From Ensifer canadensis (GTDB taxonomy: Bacteria > Pseudomonadota > Alphaproteobacteria > Rhizobiales > Rhizobiaceae): DNA of 64,000 nt. Location of the stretch: contig NZ_CP083374.1 in the NCBI RefSeq assembly GCF_017488845.2, positions 281,501-345,500 on the forward strand, in the 5' to 3' direction. Shown here piece by piece: positions 52,902 to 61,613 of the stretch. Every line of letters begins with the position of its first letter. The stretch's first letter is position 1. A program made the translations under genes and the position numbers. The notes under the pieces were generated by a model. It was given only the letters and a program-made list of their open reading frames with translations. It did not search any database and was not told the DNA's origin.

Positions 52902-54224
52902 ATGTTCCAGAAACCAAGCATGACCCGCAAGCTCGTCGTCGCGATCACAAGTGTCGTCGCGGTTTTCTGGCTCGTCGCCATGGGATTTGGCATCCTCATC
53001 ATGCAGGACGAGTTTTCCGAGATTTTCGATAGCGGCATTCAGGAAACCGCCGAACGCCTGCTTCCGATCGTCATCGACGATCTGGCCGGGCGGGATGCGG
53101 GCGATGCGCTACGACGCCCGGCAGAAAAAGCAGCCAGCAACCGCGAATATCTTGTCTACCAGGTTCGCGGTCGGGACGGGCAGATCCTGTTGAAATCGAG
53201 GGATGCGCCTGCCGAGCCCTTCCCGGCCCCCCTCGAGGTCGGCTTCTCGCAGAACGATACGCACCGGATATACACGGCCGGGACCGCGGACGGCTCATTC
53301 TACATCCAAGTGGCGGACTCCCTCGACAATAGGCGCGAGGCTGCAATCGAGGGGGGAATGGCCCTCTTTTTCCCGATCCTGGCACTCATTCCCGCCAGCA
53401 TCATTGCCATCATCCTCGTCGTCCGTATGACCCTGTCTCCAATTGAAGGGCTGCGCGACGATATCGGCACCAAGGATGGTGGCAACATGGTGCCGGTGGA
53501 TGAAGCCGGGCTCCCGGTCGAGCTTCGCCCGATCGCCCGCTCCGTCAACTTGCTGCTGGATCGACTGCGGGCCGTTCTCGAATCCGAGCGGGAATTCACC
53601 GCCAACAGCGCACACGAGTTGCGCACACCGATTGCCGGCGCGCTGGCGCAGACCCAACGGCTGCTCGCGGAGGTGCCGCCTTCGCTGTCTGCCCGTGTCG
53701 GACAGATCGAACGATCGCTTCAACATCTGGGGCGGCTGGCGGAAAAACTGCTGCAGATGTCGCGCGCTGAAGCAGGCATCGGCGTGTCGGACGAAAAAAC
53801 GGACCTCTTCCCGGTCCTGCAGGTTGTCATCGAAGACATCGGGCGATCTGCGTTGGGCGCGGGGCGCATCGTGCTTCATGCGCCAGATGAGGCGCGCCTC
53901 GAGCGGCAAATCCGCCCGGATGCCTTCGCGATCGTCGTGCGCAACCTGCTTGAGAATGCACTGGTCCACAGCCCGTCGGGCAGTGTCGTCGATGTCTATT
54001 TCGGCACTGATGGCATCCGCGTCGTCAATGAAAGCGCCGTCCTCGATCAACCGACATTGGCGGGCCTGACGAGACGGTTCACGCGCGGACCAACGCAAGC
54101 GGCCGGCTCTGGACTTGGGCTGTCGATCGTCAAGCGCTTCGTCGAGCAGATGAACGGCAGCCTGGCACTCCAATCTCCTGCGACCGGGAGGTTGGGCGGC
54201 TTCGAGGCCGCCGTGCGCCTTTAA
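52902..54224 (+). CDS. Sensor histidine kinase
   Basis: About 440 residues: N-terminal membrane helix (VVAITSVVAVFWLVAMGFGI), periplasmic sensor of about 110 residues, second helix (MALFFPILALIPASIIAIIL), HAMP-like linker, phospho-acceptor H238 (NSAHELRTPIAG) and ATPase with N-box NLLENALVHSP and GSGLGLSIVKRF. The G1 motif is atypical (VVNESAVLDQ instead of a D-x-G-x-G), as in some QseC-like kinases. ATG 52902 or GTG 52896; the regulator stop is directly upstream. Confidence 0.88.
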   Translation: MFQKPSMTRKLVVAITSVVAVFWLVAMGFGILIMQDEFSEIFDSGIQETAERLLPIVIDDLAGRDAGDALRRPAEKAASNREYLVYQVRGRDGQILLKSRDAPAEPFPAPLEVGFSQNDTHRIYTAGTADGSFYIQVADSLDNRREAAIEGGMALFFPILALIPASIIAIILVVRMTLSPIEGLRDDIGTKDGGNMVPVDEAGLPVELRPIARSVNLLLDRLRAVLESEREFTANSAHELRTPIAGALAQTQRLLAEVPPSLSARVGQIERSLQHLGRLAEKLLQMSRAEAGIGVSDEKTDLFPVLQVVIEDIGRSALGAGRIVLHAPDEARLERQIRPDAFAIVVRNLLENALVHSPSGSVVDVYFGTDGIRVVNESAVLDQPTLAGLTRRFTRGPTQAAGSGLGLSIVKRFVEQMNGSLALQSPATGRLGGFEAAVRL

Positions 54225-54241
54225 CCCAGCGGGAGCCCGCC

Positions 54242-54958
54242 TTGTCCAAGATCGCCGCGCTAACCGAACGGTTTTACAGACGCATGAGGGCGTATGGGCC
54301 GCTAGGCATCGCCGCCTTTGCACTGGCATCCGGAGGCGCCTTTGTCTTCATTAGGCTGACGAGCGAGGTGGTCGAGGGAGAAACGCGCGCGTTCGATGAG
54401 GCGATCCTGCGCGCGCTGCGCCAGCCCGGCAACCTCTCCGCTCCCATCGGGCCCGGATGGTTGACGCATGTGGTCACCGACATCACCAGCCTCGGTGGCA
54501 CCACCGTACTGACCCTCGTCACTATCGTTACAGTCGGCTATCTGGTTCTCGCATCGCGTCGCGCCACCGGTATGTTCGTACTGCTCTCGGTTCTGGGTGG
54601 ATGGTTGCTGAGCACGCTTCTGAAAATCGGGGTTGCGAGACCTCGACCCGACATCGTGCCCCACCTGGTCGATGTGCATGATCTCAGCTTTCCAAGCGGG
54701 CATGCGATGCTGTCTGCGGTTACCTATCTGACGTTGGGCCTGCTTCTCTCGCGGGTCCAATCGAACCGCGCCACGCGTCTCTACGTCATCGCCGTGGCCC
54801 TGGCGCTGACTTTGATGGTCGGATTGAGCCGGATATACCTCGGCGTTCACTATCCGACAGATGTATTTGGCGGTTGGTGTGCGGGTGCGACATGGGCAAC
54901 GATCTGCTGGATGATCGCCAGGCGTTATCTGCCCCGCCCCGAGGAGAGTGCCGGTTAG
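54242..54958 (+). CDS. PAP2-family membrane phosphatase
   Basis: 238 residues with about five to six helices and the three-part acid phosphatase signature KIGVARPRPD, PSGHAM and SRIYLGVHYPTDV. Members remove phosphate from lipids such as phosphatidate, undecaprenyl-PP or lipid A. The frame opens at TTG 54242, just 17 bases after the kinase stop; ATG 54281 is an alternative. Its TAG stop lies inside the repeat that follows. Position suggests control by the two-component system. Confidence 0.85.
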   Translation: MSKIAALTERFYRRMRAYGPLGIAAFALASGGAFVFIRLTSEVVEGETRAFDEAILRALRQPGNLSAPIGPGWLTHVVTDITSLGGTTVLTLVTIVTVGYLVLASRRATGMFVLLSVLGGWLLSTLLKIGVARPRPDIVPHLVDVHDLSFPSGHAMLSAVTYLTLGLLLSRVQSNRATRLYVIAVALALTLMVGLSRIYLGVHYPTDVFGGWCAGATWATICWMIARRYLPRPEESAG

Positions 54959-55061
54959 AGCGCTTCCGATTTAAGCGGTGTGAAAGAAATGCTCCATCTC
55001 TTTGTTTCCAAACATTTCCTCACGGAAGGTCGCTTGGCACTTTTCCTGGAAATGCCCTAAC
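54954..55061 (-). repeat. Rhizobial intergenic repeat, second family, copy 2
   Basis: Inverted copy of the element at 27849: CCAGGAAAAGTGCCAAGCG, AACAAAGAGAT and flanking TTAGAGC/GCCCTAA ends. It fills the gap between two convergent genes. The TAG stops of both the PAP2 gene and the tyrosine phosphatase gene fall within its terminal bases, so it marks both 3' ends. Confidence 0.75.
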
Positions 55062-55623
55062 CGGCGAGGCCGAAGACCTTCTCCAACATCTCCCAGTTCT
55101 CATCCATTGCGTAGCTGGGGGAAAGGTAGGGGATCCCGATGTGCCCGAAGCGTATCGACAGCTGTTTTTCGGCGGTCTCTTCGTCGGCCTTGGCGATTTG
55201 CTGGAGATAGATGACCGAAGCAAGCCCCGTGCGGTCGGCGCCTGACCGGCAGTGAATGAGGGCCGGTTTGGGAACATCGCGCAGCAGCAATACGAGGTTC
55301 AAGGATTGATCGAGTGTCATCTCGTGGCTCGCGGACATCCTGAAGTCCACATGTTTCAGACCGAGCGCTGCGGCAGTTGCGACCTCATCGCGATACCAAG
55401 CCGCGCCGTTGTCGACACCACGAAGATTGACGATCGACCTAATGCCAAATCGCTTGGCGTAGTCGGCGATCTGCGCCGACGTCGGCTGGTTCGAACGGTA
55501 GAGCTCGCCCGGAACAACCTCGTGGAAGTTCCCGGAAAGCTGGATACCGCCGAGGTACCCTCCGATGATCAATGCGGCCGCGAGTGTCGCCCACAGGATT
55601 GGTCTTATGGATCCAAATTTCAT
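55057..55623 (-). CDS. Membrane-anchored tyrosine/dual-specificity phosphatase
   Basis: 188 residues: N-terminal membrane helix (ILWATLAAALIIGGYLGGIQ) then a cysteine phosphatase domain with HCRSGADRTG (C125, R131) and the general-acid aspartate region VDFRMSAS. The catalytic domain is placed outside the inner membrane by topology. ATG 55623 has GGAG upstream, although that GGAG lies within a small GTGCTC/GAGCAC hairpin that could limit translation. Convergent to the PAP2 gene. Confidence 0.85.
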   Translation of the reverse strand: MKFGSIRPILWATLAAALIIGGYLGGIQLSGNFHEVVPGELYRSNQPTSAQIADYAKRFGIRSIVNLRGVDNGAAWYRDEVATAAALGLKHVDFRMSASHEMTLDQSLNLVLLLRDVPKPALIHCRSGADRTGLASVIYLQQIAKADEETAEKQLSIRFGHIGIPYLSPSYAMDENWEMLEKVFGLAG

Positions 55624-55803
55624 CCAACGTGCTCCTTTTCGAGCACCATGGATGCAAACGCTGACATGAAGCTGAACGCCAATGTTGTCAATGTTCGCCT
55701 GCTGCGGCTGACCATTGGAAGCTGGAGACGGCGACATCGCCGCTTGCGAAGAAATCCGTTCCGGCGTCTTCCGAAAGATCGGCGTCCAGCAGGACGATCA
55801 GGG

Positions 55804-55835
55804 GTCTCTCGAGGTCGAGACAGACCTCGAGAGAC
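55804..55835 (-). terminator. Palindrome downstream of the aldehyde dehydrogenase gene
   Basis: Perfect 13-bp inverted repeat GTCTCTCGAGGTC and its inverse, six-base loop, 14 bases past the leftward dehydrogenase stop. No T-run; probable transcript end or 3' stabiliser. Confidence 0.55.
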
Positions 55836-55848
55836 GCCATCGATTGCC

Positions 55849-57264
55849 TCAGCCAAGGATCGCCTTGGGCTCAAGATGAGCCTCCAGGCCCACGACGCCG
55901 CGTTCGCGGCCAATTCCCGACTGTTTGAACCCACCGAAGGGTGCCAGGGGCTCGTGGGGTGCTCCGTTGATGACGACTCGCCCGGCCTCCAGGCGCGCGG
56001 CAACCCGTCGCGCCCGCACGGGATCTGACGACAGGACATAGGATTGCAAGCCGTAGGTCGTGTCGTTGGCGATGGCGATAGCGTCTTCCTCCGTGGCGTA
56101 GCCGATCACGCTCAGCACAGGTCCGAAGATTTCCTCGCGCGCGATCCGCATGTCGTTGGTGACGTTGGCAAAGACGGTCGGCTGCACGAACCAGCCGCGC
56201 TCAAGGCCTTCAGGTCGGCCCTCGCCGCCGACCAGCAGCGTCGCGCCTTCCTCCTGTCCAAGCTTCAGATAGGATTGCACCCGGTCCCACTGCTTCCGGC
56301 TGACCATTGGGCCAACGGACACTTCGGGGTTGGTCGGATCGCCGGCGCGGACCGCCTCGACCTCGGCCTTCAGCCTCGCCAGGGTCTCTGCCATTCTGCG
56401 TTCCGGGACGAGAACCCGCGTCCCCGCTACGCAAGCCTGGCCGCTGTTCATGAAACCGGACGCCACCACCACTGGGATCGCCTCATCGAGATCGGCATCG
56501 TCCAGAATGATTTGCGGCCCCTTGCCACCGAGCTCCAGCGTCACGCGTTTCATCGTCTCTGCGGCCGACCGCAGGATCGACCGTCCAACTGCTGTCGAAC
56601 CGGTGAACGTCACCTTGGCGACGTCGGGGTGAGAGGCGAACTCCGCACCGACGACATCACCCCGTCCGGTGACGATGTTGAACAGACCTGCAGGAGCACC
56701 CGCCTCATGCAGCGCCTCGGTGACGATCCGGGTCTGGATTGCGCTCATTTCGCTGGGTTTGATCACGATGGTGCAGCCGGCGGCGATAGCCATCGCCATC
56801 TTGCCGCAGATGAAGGAGGCATTGCTGTTCCAGGGCGTGATGGCGGCGACGACGCCCAAGGGCATCATGCGCACGTCCGCACGGCCGATGGTCTGGTTGA
56901 AATCATAAGCCTCAAGCGTTTCCGCCGCCTCCAGAAAGGCAGTGGCCGCCATGTTCACCATCCAACCGGCGCGGCTCTTCGGCGCGCCGTATTCCTCGAC
57001 GATAGCGTCGAGCTGATCGTCGAACCGGGCGGCGACCACGTCATGGAAACGGCGCAACAGGACGATCCGCTCCTCCTTGCTGGTCTGCGACCACGCCGGC
57101 AGCGCGCGTTTCGCAGCAGCAATTGCGGCGCGGGCGTCCTCGACGTCGCCCAGGCGCACCGCGCCGATCGCTTGTTCGGTAGTCGGGTTGAAAAGCTGGA
57201 ACCGCTCAGACCCGTGCGGCGTGACGAAGGCGCCATCGATGTAGATTTCGTTGATATCGCGCAT
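55849..57264 (-). CDS. NAD(P)-dependent aldehyde dehydrogenase
   Basis: 471 residues with catalytic C278 (SGQACVAGT) and E244 (LELGGKG), TPWNSNAS and FTGSTAVGRSI of the cofactor fold, and EEIFGPVLSV near the end. Standard length for the superfamily; substrate not readable. ATG 57264 has AGGAG upstream and is preferred to the frame from 57357, which would overlap the divergent LysR gene. That LysR gene, 92 bases away, is its likely regulator. Confidence 0.92.
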   Translation of the reverse strand: MRDINEIYIDGAFVTPHGSERFQLFNPTTEQAIGAVRLGDVEDARAAIAAAKRALPAWSQTSKEERIVLLRRFHDVVAARFDDQLDAIVEEYGAPKSRAGWMVNMAATAFLEAAETLEAYDFNQTIGRADVRMMPLGVVAAITPWNSNASFICGKMAMAIAAGCTIVIKPSEMSAIQTRIVTEALHEAGAPAGLFNIVTGRGDVVGAEFASHPDVAKVTFTGSTAVGRSILRSAAETMKRVTLELGGKGPQIILDDADLDEAIPVVVASGFMNSGQACVAGTRVLVPERRMAETLARLKAEVEAVRAGDPTNPEVSVGPMVSRKQWDRVQSYLKLGQEEGATLLVGGEGRPEGLERGWFVQPTVFANVTNDMRIAREEIFGPVLSVIGYATEEDAIAIANDTTYGLQSYVLSSDPVRARRVAARLEAGRVVINGAPHEPLAPFGGFKQSGIGRERGVVGLEAHLEPKAILG

Positions 57265-57356
57265 AGTCGTTCTCCTGTTGAAACCAGGATGTAGCGCCTT
57301 CCGATTGCGTGTATAAGACCGTGAAAGAGACGCAAACTGTCCCGGAAACCAGCGCA

Positions 57357-58250
57357 ATGAATCGCAGCGGCCTGATTGAACTGGAAGCCGTGGTGGCGGT
57401 GGCCCGACGCGGTGGATTTCGCGCCGCCGCCCGCGACCTTGGCATGTCCTCCTCAGCCCTCAGTCACGCGGTCGCGGGTCTCGAGGCGCGGCTTGGCGTA
57501 CGCCTGTTCGATCGCACCACCCGCAGCGTTTCGCTGTCGGCGGCGGGCGAGCAGTTCATCGCGGAGGTCGCTCCGGCCCTTTCGCAAATCCACGCCGCCA
57601 TCGAGAATGTCGATCAGCACCGCGAGCGCCCTTCCGGCACGCTGCGGCTGAACACCTCGCTCGGCGCAGCGCGGATGATCCTGTCGCCGCTGATCCTCGA
57701 ATATCTCCGGCGCTATCCGGAGATGAAGGTCGAGCTGGTGACCGACAATCGGCTGATCGATCTTGTGGAGGAAGGATTTGATGCCGGCTTCCGCCTTCAG
57801 GAGAGCCTACCGGCGGACATGATCGCCGTGCCGTTCAGCCGGACGATCCGTTCCATCGTCGTCGGGTCGCCCGCCTATTTTGCGGGCCGCGAACAGCCGC
57901 GCGTGCCCGCCGACCTGCTGCGCCATGTCTGCATCCGCATGCGCATGTCCTCCGGTTCGATCTATCGCTGGGAATTCGAGAAGCGCGGCGAGACGGTGGA
58001 GATTGACGTTCCCGGCGTCCTGACGCTCGACGAAACCGCATTGATGCACGAGGCGGTTCTCGCCGGCGTCGGCCTGTTGCTGATCACGGAAGACCTGGTC
58101 GCCGAGGATCTGGCGGCGAGACGGCTGATCCAGGTGCTGGATGACTGGACCCCGGCCTATCCCGGCCTCAGCCTCTACTACCCCGGGCGCCGGCACGCGC
58201 CCGCCAAACTACGCGCCTTCATCGATCTCGTGAAGGAACGATCTCGATAA
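57357..58250 (+). CDS. LysR-family transcriptional regulator
   Basis: 297 residues with helix-turn-helix (GGFRAAARDLGMSSSALSHA) and effector domain (VELVTDNRLIDLVEEGFDAG). ATG 57357 is at the family start. Divergent from the aldehyde dehydrogenase, the usual layout for a LysR regulator and its target. Ligand unknown. Confidence 0.87.
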   Translation: MNRSGLIELEAVVAVARRGGFRAAARDLGMSSSALSHAVAGLEARLGVRLFDRTTRSVSLSAAGEQFIAEVAPALSQIHAAIENVDQHRERPSGTLRLNTSLGAARMILSPLILEYLRRYPEMKVELVTDNRLIDLVEEGFDAGFRLQESLPADMIAVPFSRTIRSIVVGSPAYFAGREQPRVPADLLRHVCIRMRMSSGSIYRWEFEKRGETVEIDVPGVLTLDETALMHEAVLAGVGLLLITEDLVAEDLAARRLIQVLDDWTPAYPGLSLYYPGRRHAPAKLRAFIDLVKERSR

Positions 58251-59001
58251 GCGATAACGTCTCCTTGGCCCCCTTGACAGTATCTGTAAAAACATTGCAT
58301 CGTTAATTGAAGCGTAGGCCTGTGCCTCGCAAGAATTGCCCCGTTCAACCCACGTTGATGACGATCCGGAGTTCGCACCTCCTGGAACAGGGTCCTAGCG
58401 AAACTGGCCAATTGCCAGTTCAACTATGGAGCTGGTGGGGGCATGGAAACCGAACTTCCCTTTGGTAATATTTTTTGCTTTGAGCATGATTGGAAGACCT
58501 CAACCGCTGGTCGGTTAGTCTATGGCTTTCATTGCGTTATCTGCCGCAATACGCGCCAGTCTGACGCCCGTCGCAAGTCCCCTGCCAAGAGCGACGTGGT
58601 CGCATCAGAGCTGGTCGACGTCCACTCGAAGCGTTTCACAGTCATTGCTCGGTCCCAGGGTATCCATAAAATTATCGGCAGCCTCGATTTCGTTCGCGGA
58701 ATCAGGATCCGTTCGATCGAGGGTGGCGAAACTGCCTTGCCGCTCGGTCTCTTCGATGATCCGGTTCACCTCTTAGAGCGCGCAGCGCCGCCGGGCACCG
58801 CTCCTGAAATTCGGTTCGGACACCCTGCCCCTGTTGCACGACGACACGTCTCTCGTGCGCGTTCCAGCAACGTCGACGATAAGCGGCAACGATCTCTCAT
58901 TCAGGCATGAGCCCATGCTCGGCATAGGCCTGTGCCCCGATGGCTATGCCGACGTGTCTGACCGAAATGGGGTTCAACTCAAAACGCAACTCAGCAAAGG
59001 T
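58251..59001. other. 750-base region before the permease gene
   Basis: No gene I can name. An open frame of 155 codons at 58443-58910 lacks family features. Minus-strand frames around 58520-58776 look partly coding (for example ALGRGLATGVRLARIAADN) but are broken by stops and have no start, so an unrecognised degraded gene is possible. The permease promoter is presumably near the right end. Confidence 0.35.
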
Positions 59002-60489
59002 ATGGAGGAGTTTACCTTGGCAATTATAAAAGAGGGAAGTGCATCAAGCAGGCGCCCGGAAGACGAAAAACTCAGCATCGGCGCCAATATCGCATATGGA
59101 TTACAGCACGTTCTGACGATGTACGGCGGCATAGTCGCCGTACCCCTTATTGTCGGACAGGCGGCGGGGCTTAGCCCAAGTGACATCGGCCTCCTGGTGA
59201 CGGCGTCGCTTTTTGCCGGTGGTCTGGCCACCATCCTGCAAACATTGGGATTGCCATTCTTCGGGAGCCGTCTGCCGCTTGTACAGGGCGTTTCGTTCTC
59301 GGGGGTTGCGACAATGGTGGCGATTTCCGGCAATGGGGGAATACCGTCTATTCTCGGCGCCGTTATCGCGGCGTCGTTGATCGGGCTATTGATTACGCCC
59401 GTATTCTCACGGATTACCCGTTTCTTCCCACCCCTAGTCACCGGTATCGTCATCACCACCATTGGACTAACGCTGATGCCGGTCGCCGCGTTCTGGGCAA
59501 TGGGCGGCAACAACAGTTCCCCCGATTTCGGAAGCCCGGCAAATATCCAGCTGGCCGCCACAACGCTCGCCATCGTTCTCCTGCTCAGCAAGCTTGGAAG
59601 CGCATCGGTTTCAAGGCTCTCCATCCTGCTTGCGCTCGTGATCGGAACGGGCATCGCCTATGCCGTTGGCATGACCGACTTTTCGCAAGTCGGAAATGGC
59701 CCCCTCTTCGCCCTGCCGACAATATTCCATTTCGGCTATCCCACCTTCGAGATCGCCGCCATCGTCTCGATGCTGATCGTCATCATCGTGACGCTCGTGG
59801 AGACATCAGCCGACATTCTCGCCGTTGGCGAGATCGTCGAAACGAAGGTTGATTCTCACCGCCTGGGCGATGGGCTTCGGGCCGACATGCTGTCGAGTAT
59901 TCTCGCGCCGATCTTCGGTTCGTTCACACAGAGTGCCTTTGCCCAGAACGTCGGGCTTGTCGCCGTAACCGGCGTGAAGAGCCGCTATGTGGTGGCGACC
60001 GGCGGTCTTTTTCTCGTCGCCCTCGGCCTTCTGCCGGTCATGGGACGCGTTGTTGCAGCCGTGCCAAGTTCCGTTCTCGGTGGGGCCGGCATCGTCCTTT
60101 TCGGTACGGTCGCGGCAAGTGGCATACGCACGCTCTCCAAGGTCGACTACCACAACAACATGAACTTGATCATCGTCGCGACGTCGATCGGTTTCGGCAT
60201 GATCCCCATCGCGTCACCGGGATTCTACGAGCACTTCCCGGCCTGGGTCGCGACGATCTTTCATTCCGGCATCAGTTCCGCTGCGTTGATGGCGATCGTC
60301 CTCAACCTGCTGTTCAACCATTTCAAAGCAGGAAATGCCGATCAGCAGTCAGTGTTCGTGGCGGGGACAGAACGGACGATCCGCTACAAGGACATCGTGC
60401 GGCTTCGCGATGGCGACTACTTCCTCAACGGCAAGCTCTATGACGAAAAAGGCATCGAAATACCGATGATCCCTGAGGGCGCTCACTGA
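59002..60489 (+). CDS. NCS2-family nucleobase permease
   Basis: About 490 residues, 12 to 14 helices, of the uracil/xanthine permease family (HVLTMYGGIVAVPLIVG, QGVSFSGVATMVAISGNGG, AQNVGLVAVTGVKSR). It probably imports a purine or pyrimidine base with protons. The ATG at 59002 is in the sequence ATGGAGGAG, which is itself an ideal ribosome site six bases before TTG 59017, so TTG may be the true start. The deaminase gene follows 85 bases downstream and suggests purine use. Confidence 0.87.
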   Translation: MEEFTLAIIKEGSASSRRPEDEKLSIGANIAYGLQHVLTMYGGIVAVPLIVGQAAGLSPSDIGLLVTASLFAGGLATILQTLGLPFFGSRLPLVQGVSFSGVATMVAISGNGGIPSILGAVIAASLIGLLITPVFSRITRFFPPLVTGIVITTIGLTLMPVAAFWAMGGNNSSPDFGSPANIQLAATTLAIVLLLSKLGSASVSRLSILLALVIGTGIAYAVGMTDFSQVGNGPLFALPTIFHFGYPTFEIAAIVSMLIVIIVTLVETSADILAVGEIVETKVDSHRLGDGLRADMLSSILAPIFGSFTQSAFAQNVGLVAVTGVKSRYVVATGGLFLVALGLLPVMGRVVAAVPSSVLGGAGIVLFGTVAASGIRTLSKVDYHNNMNLIIVATSIGFGMIPIASPGFYEHFPAWVATIFHSGISSAALMAIVLNLLFNHFKAGNADQQSVFVAGTERTIRYKDIVRLRDGDYFLNGKLYDEKGIEIPMIPEGAH

Positions 60490-60574
60490 GCATTGCTTTG
60501 AAATCACTGTCCGGATCGAAATCTAAACTTTGGTCCGGACAAAACTTTTTCCCGACATTTCAAGGAGATGAAGA

Positions 60575-61180
60575 ATGTCAGAAGAAATCGAAACGACGCG
60601 TCTGCTCGACGCCCTGCTGACAGCCATGGAGGCTGGCATCATCCCCGCCACGGAGGTCGGCGTCGCGGCCGGCAACAAGATCTTCGGAGCGGCGCTGCTG
60701 CGGAAATCGGACCTTTCCACTGTGCTCGTCGAAACCAACAACGAAACCGAGAACCCGTTATGGCACGGGGAGGTTCACACCCTGAAGCGCTTCTATGAGA
60801 TGACCGGATCCGAGCGGCCGGATACGACGGACCTCATCTTCCTGTCGACCCATGAGCCGTGCTCGATGTGCCTTTCGGCGATCACCTGGGCAGGCTTCGA
60901 CAACTTCTTTTACTTCTTCAGCCACGAGGATTCCCGGGATGCGTTTTCCATTCCGCACGATTTGAAGATCCTGAAGGAAGTCTTCACGCTGGAGCCCGGG
61001 GGCTACAATCGGACGAATTCATTCTGGAAAGGACAGTCGATCATGGGGCTGATCGACGGAGTTCCGGAACCGCAGCATTCGCTTTTGAAGGAAAGAGCAA
61101 CTGCAATCGGCCGCAAATACGACGATCTCTCTTCTGTCTATCAAGCCAGCAAGGGGGATAATGCAATTCCCCTCAACTAA
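60575..61180 (+). CDS. Nucleoside/nucleobase deaminase (cytidine deaminase fold)
   Basis: 201 residues with the zinc site H64-x-E66 (HGEVHTL) and PCSMC (C96, C99). The fold deaminates cytosine, guanine or related bases; the C-terminal part (LLKERATAIGRKYDDLSSVY) is unlike standard tRNA or guanine deaminases. AAGGAG precedes ATG 60575. With the permease it forms a salvage or catabolic pair; the actual substrate is not known. Confidence 0.87.
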   Translation: MSEEIETTRLLDALLTAMEAGIIPATEVGVAAGNKIFGAALLRKSDLSTVLVETNNETENPLWHGEVHTLKRFYEMTGSERPDTTDLIFLSTHEPCSMCLSAITWAGFDNFFYFFSHEDSRDAFSIPHDLKILKEVFTLEPGGYNRTNSFWKGQSIMGLIDGVPEPQHSLLKERATAIGRKYDDLSSVYQASKGDNAIPLN

Positions 61181-61226
61181 CGCGCCGATCCGTCCCTTCA
61201 CGTCGGTCTCGATAGAAACCGTCGCC

Positions 61227-61332
61227 TACAGCATGTTTCCTCAAATCGCATTCGATTTAAGGACGAAAACATGCAGCAATTCAAAGTGCTACAGCGACCT
61301 TTGCGCGTCGAATAGGACGCGCGGCGCTGTAG
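61227..61332 (+). repeat. RIME1-like intergenic mosaic element, copy C
   Basis: 106 bases, the best kept of three copies with respect to overall layout: TACAGCATGTTTCCTCAAAT palindrome, linker GCAATTCAAAGTGCTACAGCG, and the palindrome GCGCGTCGAATAGGACGCGC closing with GGCGCTGTA. It sits 46 bases after the deaminase stop and may act at its 3' end. The following 280 bases to 61613 hold no gene I can support. Confidence 0.82.
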
Positions 61333-61613
61333 GCTGATTGAAGAGTACGCATCGGGTGTAGTCCTTGCTGGGGCTACACCCGGCATCCTACCCACTTCAG
61401 AAACCAGCCGCCGATCATCCGGCAAACCCATTCGACGGCCGAGAACGGACGCCTTGATGCCAGTTTTAATCTAGTGAGATTCATGGAAAGCAAAATTTAA
61501 CCATACTTGTTCATTCTTTGTCGATCCGTCGTCAAAAAGGGGACAATCCGGGAAATTGCGCAGCGGTGGTCGCTCGTCGGCCCGAGAGCGTTTGCGAGAT
61601 TTACTGGCTTGAG

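Noticed and set aside
53295..54329. 344-codon minus-strand frame over the histidine kinase
   Set aside because: Shadow; low-complexity charged sequence with no fold.
56044..57294. 416-codon plus-strand frame over the aldehyde dehydrogenase
   Set aside because: Antisense shadow; the dehydrogenase has full catalytic residues.
58443..58910. 155-codon plus-strand frame before the permease
   Set aside because: Composition and lack of motifs suggest chance; it overlaps broken minus-strand frames that look equally weak.
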